Shown: positions 12,746 through 60,533, counted from the first letter of the stretch. The stretch is 64,000 nt of DNA from Enoplosus armatus (GCF_043641665.1 NC_092183.1:23656501-23720500), one strand, 5' to 3'. Numbers and translations: made by a program. The notes: a model not told the origin generated them from the sequence alone.

Positions 12746-12860
12746 CCCCCTCTTTCAGAGATGGATTCGGGGGCTGTCAGCCCATGCTGGTTCCTGTGTC
12801 TGTACTAATTTGGAAGCATCAGAGTGGCTGTCAGTGAGGGGACCCCTCCAGGATGCCAGG
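12746..12860 (+). promoter_or_regulatory. pdzd2: pdzd2 5' leader in the start exon, with upstream ORFs
   Basis: An acceptor TTTCTGCAG (ending 12745) or CTTTCAG (ending 12758) opens the start exon. Before the main ATG at 12861 there are three out-of-frame ATGs. ATG 12761 gives a 15-codon ORF ending 12808. ATG 12784 gives a 17-codon ORF ending 12837. ATG 12853 starts a 34-codon ORF that overlaps the main start and ends at 12957. Such an arrangement commonly lowers translation of the main frame. The leader lies in the predicted transcript only if one of these acceptors is used. Confidence 0.5.
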
Positions 12861-48161
<35,301 letters not shown>

Positions 48162-48400
48162 CTGTACTCGAAATACAAGCCTCCCGAGAAGGGCCAATGT
48201 TAAACAGCCCTCACAAAGAGGCTATGGACAGTTCAAACTGGATGGACCTTTTATTTTATTGTGGTGTACAATGCTGAATTATTTCAGATGGGAAGTGCAG
48301 TTTGTTTACAATGGATTTTTCCCCCTCAGAACACTAAAGAAAACGGTATGTTTGTCAGGTTTTTTTTTTTTTTTTTCCAAATAAAGTCAGTATGTGAAAA
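48162..48400 (+). terminator. pdzd2: pdzd2 3' UTR and polyadenylation signal
   Basis: A canonical AATAAA lies at 48380-48385, 219 bases after the stop and just after an 18-T run. Cleavage is expected about 15-25 bases downstream. A longer UTR using later signals cannot be excluded. Confidence 0.75.
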
Positions 48401-51400
48401 GATCTATGGCTGGTCATGGTTATAGCATTCATGCTAACTTGTGAGATAACAAGTTTACTTGCCTAATAACCACAAATTGGGGGGAAAACAGTAGCTTCAG
48501 CAAAGTATTAGGTTCAACATCTGTGCACTCTAAGCTTCAGAAATGGAACTGTCCCTCATAACAATTCAAAGTCCTCACCAAAAACCCTTAAAACCTTTTT
48601 CTATGTTTGCCAGTTTGATGTTACAATATATTCACAATTTTGGAATTGAGATTTTTTTACATTGAGTTATTTAGTGACCCCAAGTAGTATCGCGATAGGG
48701 TGCCAGGAGGCTCACTGGTAATTTTCTCACAATGAAAATAAATTGATTCACACTGGGATTTCTTTTGTTTGTTTATACCAGTTAGTAAATGTTCAATAAT
48801 GTCCCTTGGCTGTTACTTGAGAAGTGGCATATTAGCCTATTAGACACAAGGTTCATGTTCACCTTACCTGCTCGGAGCACGTGGGAGAAGTTTGCTTTCA
48901 AGGCTTTCTGCCAGAAAGCCTTTCCGACAGAAAGAAAGGACTTTTCACCCAGGAGTATGCTGCTTGTATCTTGGGTGAAACCAAAAGTCAACGTTGACTT
49001 ATTTGAATCCAAACCATGATCTTTTCCTAAATCTAACCAAGTACTTTTGGTGCCTAAACCCAACCAAACTGTGACCATTTCACAACGTTAACCACGTGTT
49101 AGAAAGGCTTTCTGGCAGAAAGAGGCCTATTAACGTTTGTTTATTAAGTCCCTTGCCGAGTGTCATCTGGCCCCCAGGCAATGAAAGTTGAGTATCCCTG
49201 GTCCCTAGTCAAGTTGTTCAGCAGTTACTTCTTTCATTGCCAAGAATGGAAGCAAGAAAACATCAGGTAGAGCCCTAGCCAAAATAACAAACACATCGGC
49301 CCTAAATAAAAATTAAATCACATCTAAACACCCCAAAAAGAAAAGTTACAATTCTGAGCCTAACTCCCTATCAACGCAGAAAAACAGGAGAAAAGGAATG
49401 TGACTGGCAGCTCTCCCCTACAGGGCCCCCCCTGGCAAAAACATGGAGGTAGTTAAGATTCAAAAACATCAGGTAATAGCAACTTCAGGTAACTAGTTGA
49501 TTAACTGAAAGTCTAACAACCTGACCACAGCATACAAATACCCAGACGGACTGTGATTGACTGCAGGTCACCAGATTCACCAGCCAATGGCATGAGAGAG
49601 GGGAGGAGGAACTAAATCTGAGGCCCACGGAGCCTGAGGAGCAACACAGCGCATACTGTATTAACACATTCACCTATGGGGGAATGTAACATCTACATGA
49701 ATCCAGTGTTACTTAAAGTTTACGTTAGAGCTCTTTATTGGGTCGACTCAGTTCCCGGGGTCCTGTTGTATTGCTGCGGGTCTCTGTTCTGTGTGATAAT
49801 GCGGTATGTCTAATACCTGAGTAGATCCAGGCGGACTCCCTATCAGCTCTGTCAAACACATTTTGGATCAGGGCTGGTATGTATAAAGTAGCTCAGAGTA
49901 GAAGTTGGGTCTTAAATGCATCAAGTGTTGTTTCAGGTGCATGATCGATCACAGAGAATGAAGATTAAGCAACACAAGTTTACACAGTGTAGTGCCGCCT
50001 CAATTCTGAAGGCAGTGTACTGGAAGACTCTTATTTATACCATTGTTCGGGAATGCAAAGACTGCTTTGCCTTCCAAATAAGGTTATTCTCGACGTATCT
50101 AAATATGGGCGAAGATTCGGTTGGGCCATAAACAAGAACTTTGCGCTTACCTACGTAAATGCAAGTCACATTGTATATCACTTTATGTCACATTCAGTGC
50201 ATATCTTAGAGGAAAAGTGGAGACAGCCTATCAATGTGTAGTCTGAGCCCAGGCGGCAGCCTGTCGTCCTCGACCCGGGTCCCCTTGGTGATGGAGACAG
50301 CCTTATCAAGACAGCGGCACCATGGCCAGCCTTTCCATGCAGACAGAGTCGAACTATTGCTCTTAACAGTGACAGGTCATGCCCTACTACTGTTAGGTGT
50401 CCAACTGAACTGAATGTGACCTGGAGGAACCACCATGTCATACTACCTTTTAGCCTAAAGACGGAGAATTCTTTCACAAACGGCAGTATTGAGGTGGAGT
50501 ATGCGATGTAGTTATCAAAACAAAAACAGCAAGACGCTTGGGGCAGTCGACTTCTCGAGGGGAATTATTTAATTCAACATCAACTCTTATCACTTCAAAG
50601 ATGTGGATCTTGCCTACTTGTTGAGGTGTTGCTAACCTGATTTTTCTATAAAAAAAAAATGGAATGGGCCACCCCATTAGAGCACGTCCAATCCGCAAAG
50701 TTATAAGATTGTGGCTGGTACAGGGAAGAAGATCTGCGGATGAAATGGCACGTAAAGCCCCTCACCATTCAAGCTCATCTGCACATCACATTCAGCACCA
50801 CAAGAGTGATGCTATCGTTTTAACTTGTTATACACTGGTTTCATCGCACTATTTATGACAAGTGTTTGGCCTCTGTCTCTCTTTCAGCCTCTGCCTGGCA
50901 AATGAGATGTGACCTGCTGACGAAGCGGCAGTCTCAGAACTGGAGAATTCAGTTATCAGATCAACCAAATTCCATTAACACAGCAGCTTTGCATTCATGA
51001 GGCGACTCGCAGATTCACTTGTCTGGTTTGTCCCCACCATCAACGTTACCTTTAGTTCACGTTTACATTTTTATACAGTCATTGGAGATATTTCCAGAAA
51101 TGCAGAAACGAATTCCATGATCAAGCCGCTCTTAGCAGTTGGCGTGGTTTCTGGCCAACAGTCAAGGTACAAAGTGACGTGTAACGCTCTGAGATCACTC
51201 TTTTCTCACTTTTTATCAATCTGACTCTTGAATTTGCAGTGGTAGGATTGCAAATATTAATCTTCCCATACTGCGATGAGAGAAAGAATATTCCTTTTTT
51301 CCGCTTTTGCCCAATCCGAATCAGTTTGAATCCTACCCCAGTGTGTTGAAAGTTTGGCTGTTTCATAAGAGAATTACATGAGGTAAACCTAATCCACACA

Positions 51401-52240
51401 TTTAACTTACATTCATTCTCGAAGTATAAGAAATGACCACCAGATGTCAGTAAAAGCACACAGTCAGGTGAGGAACCACGAACATATGACTCCCACTGTC
51501 CCACTGTACGAATGAATGAAGTGGGAAAGGATTCTTTCTCCGCCTTCAGCCTCACACTCATTCACCACATGAAATAGACTTGTACGGAGTTAGTAAATTG
51601 AAGTATGTGATTGACTTTGAGAAACTGAGAAAGGTCATTCCTTTTTAGTGTGGTTGAATAAATCCTTGTTTCTGAGGACAAGGACTGGATGTGAGAGAGC
51701 GTGTGCCTGTGTGTGGTCCATGAAACAGGACCTGGGTCCATTAAATGTTCTGGCTAACGTGCCTTCATGGAGTTCATGAATAGGGTACATTTCAAAGACG
51801 ATGCTCTAAAGCATTTGATAACAAATGTATCTACGACTTAGTGTAAACCACAACATACGTGAAATAATGTATGTACGATCATTTTGAATTGACGATTTCT
51901 GTAAATAGCAGCCAAAGATTGTCAAGATTAGTGAATTCAGGCAATAGAGGGAGACACACATAAACACAAGGCAAGCAGGCAGGATGAAGGCAAATTTACT
52001 TATGGCAATGGTCAGTAACAGTCTGCAGCAGGGTGGCAGTCAAAACAGTCGAACACATCCAGGAGGACACGACTGGGGAACAGGTCAAAACACACAAGCA
52101 GGTAACAAGAAAGCAGGAACTGGTACAGGTGGCTGGATGCCAAGGCTTTAAGCAACATAGCAACTTTGACAATCCAGCCAGCAGCAGGAGGCTGGCACAG
52201 CTAAATACTGTGGTGGGTAATTGGGTATGGAGGATTCAGG
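48401..52240. other. pdzd2-npr3 intergenic region, left part
   Basis: No exon with recognisable protein similarity on either strand. The stretch near 51950-52220 has the CAGGCAGG/ACAGGTC-rich look of a degraded transposon but I cannot name it. Confidence 0.55.
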
Positions 52241-52918
52241 GGGCCTCATTTATAAAACAGACTCACGATACATTTTGATCTTAAGTATGACTTAAGCAAG
52301 AAAACCAAGTATAAGTAGTTATTTATAAAAACCTTACTTCGACGTGGAAAAGGTCTCATCTCTAAACAAACCCCAGACTTGACGTAAGTGATTCTTCCTG
52401 CCGGTTGTGTCGGGGTACTGCACTTTGGGACGCGTGTGCGCCCAAAGCCTGTGGTAAACTTTGCGTTAGTTTTATGAATAACGTGATAGGAATGATCAAT
52501 TTAAAGTGTGAGGAAGGAATTGCCAGACTCAAGGTGTATATATTGACATTGCCATTGAAAACCAGGGAGTTTTCAGAGACTGGAATGACTTTTTTTTGCA
52601 TGTGATGATCCATAGCTTTTAAGAAGCTATTGTCGCCCAAGAGATGAAAGGAACGCTGTAATTATGCAATACCTGTATCTGTCCAAGTTCTGCCCACTTT
52701 GGGACATAAAGGGGAAATCACTGATTGGAAGGAAGGTGCCATCAATTTGAAGTTAATTTGATAATTTTGTGTGAGTTGCAAATGGGCTTCTTAGAACCTG
52801 TGTAAGCAAGGTTTTTTTTTATGCTCAGTATCTTTTATGAATTGAACTTAAGCACACGTAAGGAAATGATCTTAAGACTAAGTTCAAGACTAAGAACATT
52901 GTTATAAATGAGGCCCCA
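52241..52918. mobile_element. DNA transposon, non-autonomous, PIF/Harbinger-like ends
   Basis: Begins GGGCCTCATTTATAA and ends TTATAAATGAGGCCC, a perfect 15-bp terminal inverted repeat, 678 bp apart. CAGG is found directly outside both ends and is a possible target duplication. No transposase motif was seen. The superfamily call rests only on the end sequence and is tentative. Confidence 0.7.
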
Positions 52919-52955
52919 GGTGACTGGGACCACTGGGGAAAGTCTGAGGATATCT
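52790..52955 (+). repeat. Segment shared with 45888-46055
   Basis: The right 129 bp of the transposon at 52241-52918 plus 37 bp of its flank. See the copy in pdzd2 intron 22. Confidence 0.9.
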
Positions 52956-53439
52956 GGCGGATGGATGGAGAATGAAAAGTCTCAAGGGTTCCTAAGAAGT
53001 TCAGGGGCCTGGGTTGTTGTTGGAATGTGCAAAGAGACAGAGGTGGCAAAAAAAAAAAAAGACTGAAGCAGCCAGGTGTGACATAAATACACAATTCAAC
53101 AAATACGGAGGATAAACTGTCCAATTCTAAATGAATATTTACTTGGGTAATTAAGTGGATCTCAATTTCTTTTTTTTTTTTGGCCTTTTTGCCCATTAAC
53201 AACAACAACAAGCAAATGTTGGGTATTTGTATTTGATTAATAACTCAAAGCATGATTGTAAAAGTTAAAGTAGTCAATTCATTAAATGGCAAATTGTTTC
53301 AGCTTGATAATAAATTCAAATTAGACTCTTAAAGCACAATACAAAGCAAAGGACGTCCACAAATGTACTACATGGTTAACAGTACGTGGACATTCCAGCC
53401 ATACGTGATAGATGAACATGTGATTCCAGAAGCACTGGT
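52956..53439. other. Intergenic, nothing recognised
   Basis: AT-rich with poly-A at 53048 and poly-T at 53169. No gene found. Confidence 0.5.
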
Positions 53440-53700
53440 ATTAATCTACAGCCTCCTCTCTTCTTAAAAGGTTTTCCACTGGAGTTTGGAACCTGGCTGC
53501 AGGGATTTGCTCCCATCCAGCCTCAAGAGCATTTAGTGATTTCGGCGATGAGGTCTGGCTCACAGTTGGCGTTCCGGGTTCACCCCAAAGGCGTTGGATG
53601 GGATTGAGGTCAGGGCTCTGTGCAGGCCAGTCAGGCTCTTCCACACCAAAATGGGAAAAAAAATACATTTCTTTAGGAACCTGGCTGCACTTTGGCGATA
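53440..53700 (-). pseudogene. Tc1/mariner-like transposase C-terminal fragment
   Basis: The minus strand encodes DWPAQSPDLNPIQRLWGE, then WEQIPAARFQTPVENLLRR, the DDE-domain end typical of Tc1-family transposases. The N-terminal HTH and most of the catalytic domain are missing and the frame is damaged after LWGE. Confidence 0.85.
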
Positions 53701-54379
53701 TGCTTTTATGCAGGCCATATTGTGAATATATACGCTGCACTAAACATGATGAAAAAGGTGGAATCATTATGCCAGAAAACATTAGTAGCCAGAAAAAGAC
53801 TCAAACATCATCCCATGTCCTGGAAAAATTCTAGCAGTGATTAGTCTGACTTCCTACAGGCCGAGCCAAATCCACAGGTAAAAGTTGCCATTTCGTTACA
53901 AGGTGTTGAGTTCAGCTTAATGACCATAATTTGCGTAAAATGTCACTGCGCTCATTGCCATAATTTGGACATTTCAGATAAAGATAGCACAGAATTGTGC
54001 TTCACAGTCAGCATAATCGTCGACCTTTTTCATGTAATGGTTTTAATGATCTTAAGTGTAATGAGAGCTGTGGAAAACATTGGCACGCGCGTCAGCAAAT
54101 TCCACACCACTTTGCCTGCGAACAAAATGTGTCCTCTGAGAGACTTGGTAGGTGACACGTGTTAATGGGCCGCGATAAGTGCGAGGCTGCTGTTCGAGCG
54201 GATGCTTGGGTTATTTTCTTCATTCTGGAATTACGCAGAGGTCAGTCACAGTGTAAGATTGAATCTCTGAGCTGTATGTTTTGTGTTCTCCAAACAACTC
54301 CTCTCAACATTATTCCCCATAAAGCGAGTACAACTGTTGGCGCAAGACATACAAAGAGACCGGTGAACGTTTGCTCAAG

Positions 54380-54620
54380 TGCTGTACACGAGTACAGTTC
54401 TGGCGTACTTGTACTTTTATGCCACTTTATACTTCTATGCCAATGTATTTCAGATGGAAATGTTGTACTTTGTACTCCACTACATTTATTTCACAGCTGT
54501 AGTTTTTCTGGCTACTTTGAAGATTCAGATTTTACACACAAAACAACCTATAAAATACAGTGCATTGTTGTAGATTAATCTACCCAACAACTATTTACAA
54601 AGTAGTTTTGAATTAGTTCC
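54380..54620 (+). repeat. Dispersed fish repeat (GTACTCCACTACATTTATTT type)
   Basis: Contains TGTACTTTGTACTCCACTAC, TTTATTTCACAGCTGTAGTT, GCTACTTTGAAGATTCAGAT and CAACAACTATTTACAAAGTAG-like words that I know as a frequent teleost interspersed repeat. Confidence 0.6.
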
Positions 54621-54751
54621 CCTCTACAGTTACACTTTGCTGAAATACCTCTAGACTTTCACTGAAAGCACCGTGAATCGATCTTTTGGCCACTTGGGGG
54701 CGGCATAAAAGGCTATTGTTATGGCAAACATTTGAAATAGTTGCCAATAGA

Positions 54752-55650
54752 GGTGCTGCAGGAATGAGTCCCAAAACCCAGAAATGAGTCATGAGTCGTC
54801 TGGAGGTCGATGGGGTTTTTTGGTTCGATGCCTGAAATAAGGTCTGTGGTTAACACAAGCTTAAGAGATTTCGACGTTTTGTTCTACGACATAAAATACG
54901 TCAGTAGATACCCCCCACTCGTGAATTTTGGAGGTTTTACGTGTCTTAAAAAAGGCGGTTGCTAACAAGTGGCTAAATGAGACTACAGAGGTTGTCACGG
55001 AACACTCTCAACACGGAAAGTCATCTACTCACCAGTCTGCCTTTACAGCCTCGTTGTGTTTATACTCTATATCTGTCTGTCTATATATCTATATCTATCT
55101 ATATTCTCTTAAAAGTGAAGCTTAGTGGTGGTGACGTTGAAGTAATGCGACCGTGGTGTAGTTCCTTTGTAGCCTAACGTTAGCTTTTTACTTCTGGCGA
55201 TTCCATTTACGCTTCAAAGATCATAAAAGTGGTGTTCATTAGTGAAGATTATCTCGCTGAACAAAACGTGTGAGTATCATAAACTTTTGTTTTGCCACAG
55301 AGCTCATTTTCTGCGATAATCCAAAATCCCATGGAACAATCCCGTTGGCTTTTAGTCGAGGGAACCAGGGCGGCGCTAACTTCCGGGTTGGTCTTCAAAA
55401 ATACGTCACCCCTGCAACAACTCTATTTACACATCCAGCAGACATGGTGCAACATTACCGTTCATTCAGAGTCGTGTTTGTTCACCTGACAAATGTAGGT
55501 CTAATATGCCTTTCAGCTCTGGTTTGGTCTCCACCAACTCCACCAAGAAAAATGTCTGGCTCTTTGGCTGCTAAATGCTCCACTTATGTTCACCAGCTAG
55601 TCTCTCAATTTCACGAAATTGAACTTCATTTTTGATACATTTTCTTTCGC
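54752..55650 (+). mobile_element. Dispersed fish repeat family 1, copy C (longest)
   Basis: Collinear with copy A (10141-10690) from GCTGCAGGAATGAGTCC, and with copy B from GCGATTCCATTTA. It extends further right through GGTTTGGTCTCCACCAACTC and CTAAATGCTCC. Short accidental frames occur but none with transposase or RT motifs. Confidence 0.75.
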
Positions 55651-55725
55651 CAATCAGTGTGTTTACATTCTGTGATTACACTTTCTATATAGTGGTTTTC
55701 ATTGTCTGCCATTTGAAGACCATCA

Positions 55726-55789
55726 TGGTCCTGGATCCAGTTACGACAACCCCCATTACCGAGGGCAGAGGTTTTGGTGTTTTTGCCAC
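55726..55789 (+). pseudogene. Fragment copied from npr3 exon 1 (signal peptide / N-terminal region)
   Basis: TGGTCCTGGATCCAGTTACG to TTTTTGCCAC aligns with 58322-58387 inside npr3 exon 1: about 57-58 of 66 columns are identical, with a 2-base deletion. It translates partly as MVLDPVTTTPITEG against VVLDPVMTAPTTED in npr3, then shifts frame to EVLVFLP, the npr3 core beginning. Downstream similarity (to about 55850) is at best weak. There is no start context or continuing exon, so it is non-functional as npr3 coding sequence. Confidence 0.8.
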
Positions 55790-57800
55790 TGTTGCATGCA
55801 GTTTTTACCCAACGTGTGTCTGGCGTAGAATATGTTATCTGATGCGAAACGATAGCTGCCTCATCAATGAGTATTATTGACTTAAACTTGACTAGAGCGC
55901 AGAGGTCCGTCTGTGCCCAGTTGAGATGTCTGGTCGAAAATGAAAACGCGCTGTATTGTCCTTTATATCATCATTTCAGATAGAGCCTTTTCCTTAAAAC
56001 GTCTGCAAGTGCCTACCAACAGCGCAGGAGGGCGCTTTATGTCTGATGTGATAAAGGCACAGTATGTTATCTTTTATAGATGTGACGTCTACGGAGCAGG
56101 ATCGTGTTCAAATGTGTCAATTGTTTGACATTGACAAGGTGTATTATATTTGTCCTTTTGCTCTAATTATCTTAGTGCTCTTAGTTTGTTATTGTTTGCA
56201 GTGTCTTGTAAACCCATGTGGGCTGGGCACTTTTTTTGGAGCAACAAAAGTGTGCCCCCCCCCCAAAAAAAAAATGTGGTGCCCAAATGCTCAGGACCCC
56301 GGAAATGAAACAGCCTAATCATCTATTTAAGGTTTAACACATTAACATTTTTAACCCCACACAAAGAATAAGTGGTTATAAGTGGTTATATAGAACCTTT
56401 AAAGGTTCTATGGCTTGGTACATATTTGGCACCCTCAAAAGGTTCTATATAGAAACCCCAAGGGTTCTTTTAAAGGAACTAATGGTTCTACATAGAACCT
56501 TTTCAGTCATAAATAAGATTCAATCAATATCCCAAACCTTTTATTGCCTTATTGTTTGGTTGGCCACATTTAAAAAAATAATAATTTTGCAGAGTTACCA
56601 CGACATGAAGTTAATTTAACTATTACTCATTTAAAATAACGAATCAACTATAATATGTAAAACTTCAAAAACTGCCAATGCCCACCTATTGTAGATTGAA
56701 GGAAAAGAAAAAAGAGAGGTGGTTTCAGATTGACTGTATTGATTATCAAAAAGTAATTTGCTCCATATAAAAGCAGTACATGCACAATATAAATCACAGG
56801 CTGCATCATAAAATCTAAAAATATAAAATATCACCGTGAACAAAACATGTAATGCACACAGTAAGCAAAATATATTAGCACCACAAAATATATTGTCAAG
56901 ATATAAAAAAATATCACTGACATATGTGCATCATTGTCACATGCCAGGCAGGGGTGGGGGGGCAAAGTGCCTGTTGTGTTTTGTTTTTTTCCTCCCTCCT
57001 GCTTGTCTTTCTCTCCTCTCCCCTCGGGTTTCTCTCCAGTCTTCACTCACATATCAGATCTACAAGGCCTCGTTTAAAGGTTTGCTCCCACTTCCGTGAG
57101 GCGGGGGCAGAACACCTGCAGGATTATTACTTCCTGGCCGGGCATACTGCAAAATAAATCCATTTGACAGTTTCATACTGCATTTGTATGTAGTAGTAAG
57201 TGTCAAGACCTGGCTCAAAGGAAGAAAGTATGGAGACCGCACTCTACTTAAGAAAACTAACTTAAGTCTGCAGTCAAGTCCATCAGCAGTGTGTGCAGTG
57301 TGTGTGTGTGTGGGTGTGTTGTGTGTGTGTATGTACAGGTATAAAAAAACAAAACAAAGCCAAACCAAACCCAAGTCCAAACCAACCAAGTGACCCAGGG
57401 GAGGAGAGCGAGACCGGCTGCCCAGGCACCCTTAATAAAGAGGTGAGCCGTCACACTAAACCCAGGGGTCAGCCGTGACCCCTGTACATTTTCCCATTCA
57501 CGTGGTTAAACCTTTGTCCAGAGACATTCGGAGCCACCTCTGCACTTGTTTTGGTGAAATCCTTTTTTTGGTTGGTGCTTTGTTTTTAGAGGTTAGTCAG
57601 GCCTTGTTGTGTTTGTTTGGCACAGCCACCTTCTCCTTTTCCTCCCCCACATTTTGAAATAAATCACTTTTTTTTTTTTTTTGTGCATTGGCACTATAAC
57701 TCCTCTCTCTTTCAGTCTCTTCTGCTGCGCTTCATCTATGTCCGGGATTCGTGTTCATGTTCCCCGCTCACCGTGTTGAAGTGGCTCATTGTGGCGGAGC
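55790..57800. other. Intergenic region before npr3
   Basis: No gene recognised. It contains an inverted-repeat-rich block at 56380-56505 built on GGTTCTATATAGAA words, AT-rich sequence to about 56930, a (GT)n stretch near 57296-57336 and poly-T at 57668-57681. Confidence 0.55.
56380..56505. repeat. Small palindrome-rich repeat (GGTTCTATATAGAACC words)
   Basis: The words TATAGAACCTTTAAAGGTTC, AGGTTCTATATAGAAACCCC and GGTTCTACATAGAACCTTTT occur within 125 bp and fold on each other; typical of a short non-autonomous DNA element. Confidence 0.6.
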
Positions 57801-58039
57801 GCGCAGAGGCGGCGGTGTCGCTTTAAGGAGGAGGAGGTGGGCAGCGCTCCGATGACGCAGGAATCATCCTGAGGAGATGCTTCAAAACTCCGGGCCCGGA
57901 GACGCAGCGTGTGCTGCCGCCACTGCCGCTGCTGGAAGGACTCGCCGAGCCTTGGACGGAAGGGATCAACTGTTGAGAGAATATTTTTTTGGAGCCAGGT
58001 TCAGGAGCCTTCGGAAGGAACTCTCAATCCCAGCAATAA

Positions 58040-58072
<33 letters not shown>

Positions 58073-58284
58073 CACACATTTGGGCAGATTCGCTCATTTT
58101 CAAGTTATTTACCATTAAGCCATTTGCTCACAGCGGAGGGCTCTCTGTTGTGTATGTGCGCTGCCAAGTGGAGCCAAAACTTGGTGGGGGTGGGGGGTGG
58201 TGGTGGTGGTGGGAGGGGGGGGGCGGCATTTGAAGAACATCTCTGTAGTCATTGATCCGAAAGCGAGACTTGCAAAGTCGCATC
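57801..58284 (+). promoter_or_regulatory. npr3: npr3 promoter and 5' UTR
   Basis: CpG-rich sequence begins near 57720 (GCGGAGCGCGCAGAGGCGGC) and continues into exon 1. It contains GATGACGCAG (CRE/AP-1-like, about 57852), GGGCCCGG and a (CA)n run at 58041-58078. A G/T-rich tract (58181-58223) follows shortly before the ATG. The transcription start is not determined. Confidence 0.6.
58041..58078. repeat. (CA)n microsatellite in the npr3 5' leader
   Basis: CA run interrupted once by AA, upstream of the npr3 start codon. Confidence 0.95.
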
Positions 58285-58945
58285 ATGCTGTGTCTCAGCG
58301 CGCTGTGCGTGTACTTTCTGGTGGTCCTGGATCCAGTTATGACAGCCCCCACTACCGAGGACATAGAGGTTCTGGTGTTTTTGCCACAAAATAACTCTTA
58401 CCTCTTCTCACACGCGAGAGTCTCGCCGGCGATCCTTTACGCGCAGCGGCGGCTGAAGACGGATGGGGGACCGTACTCCGGGCTCCACTTCAACATCCAG
58501 TTTGAGAACTCCGACTGCGTCAACGACGCTCTGTTCACGTTGGTGGACAGGTCGTGCGGGAAAAAGCCCGATCTGATCCTGGGTCCGGTGTGCGAGTACG
58601 AGGCGGCGGCGGTGGTGAGGCTGGCGTCCCACTGGGACATCCCGGTGATCACGGCAGGTGCCCTGGCCGCCGGCTTCGGCAACAAGGACGCCGAGTACTC
58701 CCACCTGACCCGCATCGCGCCGCCCTACGTGAAGATGGCAGAGACCTTCGCCGCGATGTTCGAGCACTTCACCTGGAAGAGCGCGCTGCTGGTCTACGAA
58801 GACGACCAGGAGGAGCGGAACTGTTACTTCACTCTGGAGGGGGTCTACCATCTGATGGCGGACTTCAACATCAAGACGTACGCGTTCTCCCAAGGGGACC
58901 GCTTGGACACTGACGACATCCTCCAAAACATCTATGAGACTGAAG
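58285..58945 (+). CDS. npr3: npr3 coding exon 1, natriuretic peptide receptor C (partial gene)
   Basis: Encodes 220 residues. A signal peptide MLCLSALCVYFLVVLDPVMT is followed by the ligand-binding (periplasmic-binding-protein-like) domain: IEVLVFLPQNNSYLFS, KPDLILGPVCEYEAAAVVRL, SHWDIPVITAGALAAGF, KDAEYSHLTRIAPPYVKM and ERNCYFTLEG, all with close human NPR3 counterparts. NPR3 is a single-pass membrane receptor without a guanylyl cyclase domain that binds ANP, BNP and CNP, clears them by internalisation and couples to Gi. Cysteines in NSDCVND, GPVCEY and ERNCYF are conserved. N36-N-S is a possible glycosylation site. The ATG at 58285 has A at -3 and is the first in frame. The exon ends GAAG|GTAATG, phase 1; later exons lie beyond the window. 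Confidence 0.96.
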
Positions 58946-60240
58946 GTAATGCAGTTTTCAGTACCCCCCCCCCCCCTCCCTTTTTTTTGCATCCTAAATG
59001 AACTCGATTGTTTATATATAAACTACTTCATAAGTCATTTAATAATAAGTCACTGTAGAATCTACATGGGGTGGAGTTAGGACATCAGGAGTCAGCATCA
59101 GTCACCTCCACATTTTTAAAGAGGGTCTCCCCAAACTGGACTTTGATCATCAAACCTGTAACCAGCAAAATGTTTGTCGGTATCTTCTGTAGGTTATGCC
59201 TTTTTGCGACCAACGATTCTTTTTATTAATCTATTCATCTGACGAATGATATCCTCTCAGTGTCTGGTCTGCAAAATGTCAGAAGCAAATCACCAAGTTC
59301 CCTTTCCGCGTAACTATTCCTCCACTGCAGCTCATCAAGTCGGCACTACCCCCGGGGGGGGAACATTGCATTAAACAGGCTAACTTTTGGATCCGACTCA
59401 GGTCTGCCGAAGCCTCAGCTTTTCTAGAATGCATTTTCGTGCATAGGCTTCGGAGGAGACGCGTCACGAGGAACATGGATGAGCAAGCATGCGTCATCAG
59501 GAAGGAGTGCACTTGATGCAATGTGAGTGTTTTCAAGGGGGGCTGGCAGCGGCGTTGGGAACTTGAACCTGATCGAACGCTCAATGACGCACAGTTCAAC
59601 CCCAGAGGTTACATGGGAAAGAAACTGCAGAGCTTGCGCCGTTTCGACCCTTAGATACGTGGAGTTTTTAGCCGTTAAGATGCCATGTGTGCGCCGCGCT
59701 GTCCATAACTGAGTCATGTTGTGGATTTCTTCCTTTAGGGGAGTACAGTTGTTGAAGAAGGGGGGGGGGGGGCGGTATCGGATTGGCACCAGTATCTCCA
59801 GACACTCAAGGTTGCAGTATCAGTGTCGGACGTGAAAAAATGGTATCGAGCCGTCCCTAAATTTTTTTTTTTACCCAAAACAAGGTCTGCGGATGTTGTC
59901 CCCCATCACTTACACTGAAATCGTCCGTAAGAAGGGGTATTGGCCCAGGCCAGTTGGACGCAAATGATTACACAGGTTGTGAAATGTGAATCAATCCTTT
60001 TTTTAAAGAACCTGGGACTTGGAACTGTTTGGCATTCTTGACAAAAGTGACATGAATAATGAATTGCTGATTTCATTTTGTTGACAAATCGATTGAATCA
60101 ACTCAATGTTCAATCGGATCAGCAGATGATGATGATGATGATGATTGGACAAACACGTCGATAGGGTTAATAACAATCATTAAGCTGCTGCCACTTCATC
60201 CGTGCAGCAGGAGCTGACACTGAAGGAGAAAGACTGGTGA

Positions 60241-60262
60241 CCCCCCCCCCCCCCCCCCCCCC
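60241..60262. repeat. Poly-C tract (22 C)
   Basis: Uninterrupted C run, directly visible. Confidence 0.95.
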
Positions 60263-60533
60263 AAATGTCCATCAGACATTAAGATGATGGATGAGCCACA
60301 TGGGTGATAGCTAGCTTGAAATCGTTTAGAAGGACTTTGGGATTTGGCAGACAGAGAGCAAAGTGAGCAAAACAAAATGGGACACCCCCTCTCTACATGT
60401 GTGGCCTAAAGCTGCGAGTGATTAGAGCTCTTACAGTCATGTAATACCTTTTTTTTTTTTTTTTTTAAACACGGCCATTGTCTTCTTCTGCAGCATTTTC
60501 TGGACAGTCTCTCGGATGGGCGGAGCAACTTAA

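Noticed and set aside
50178..50477. 99-residue minus-strand frame in the pdzd2-npr3 spacer
   Set aside because: No domain, no splice or codon-usage support and no similarity that I recognise; most likely chance.
55632..55880. Possible functional second npr3 start exon
   Set aside because: The npr3-like part is only about 64 bp, has a frame-shifting deletion and is followed by stops; no ligand-binding domain continues from it.
57877..58233. 118-residue frame upstream of npr3
   Set aside because: Runs through a CA microsatellite and a G-rich tract in the 5' leader; the real start with signal peptide is at 58285.
58408..58992. 194-residue minus-strand frame opposite npr3
   Set aside because: It is the antisense shadow of a GC-rich coding exon; the plus strand has clear NPR3 similarity.
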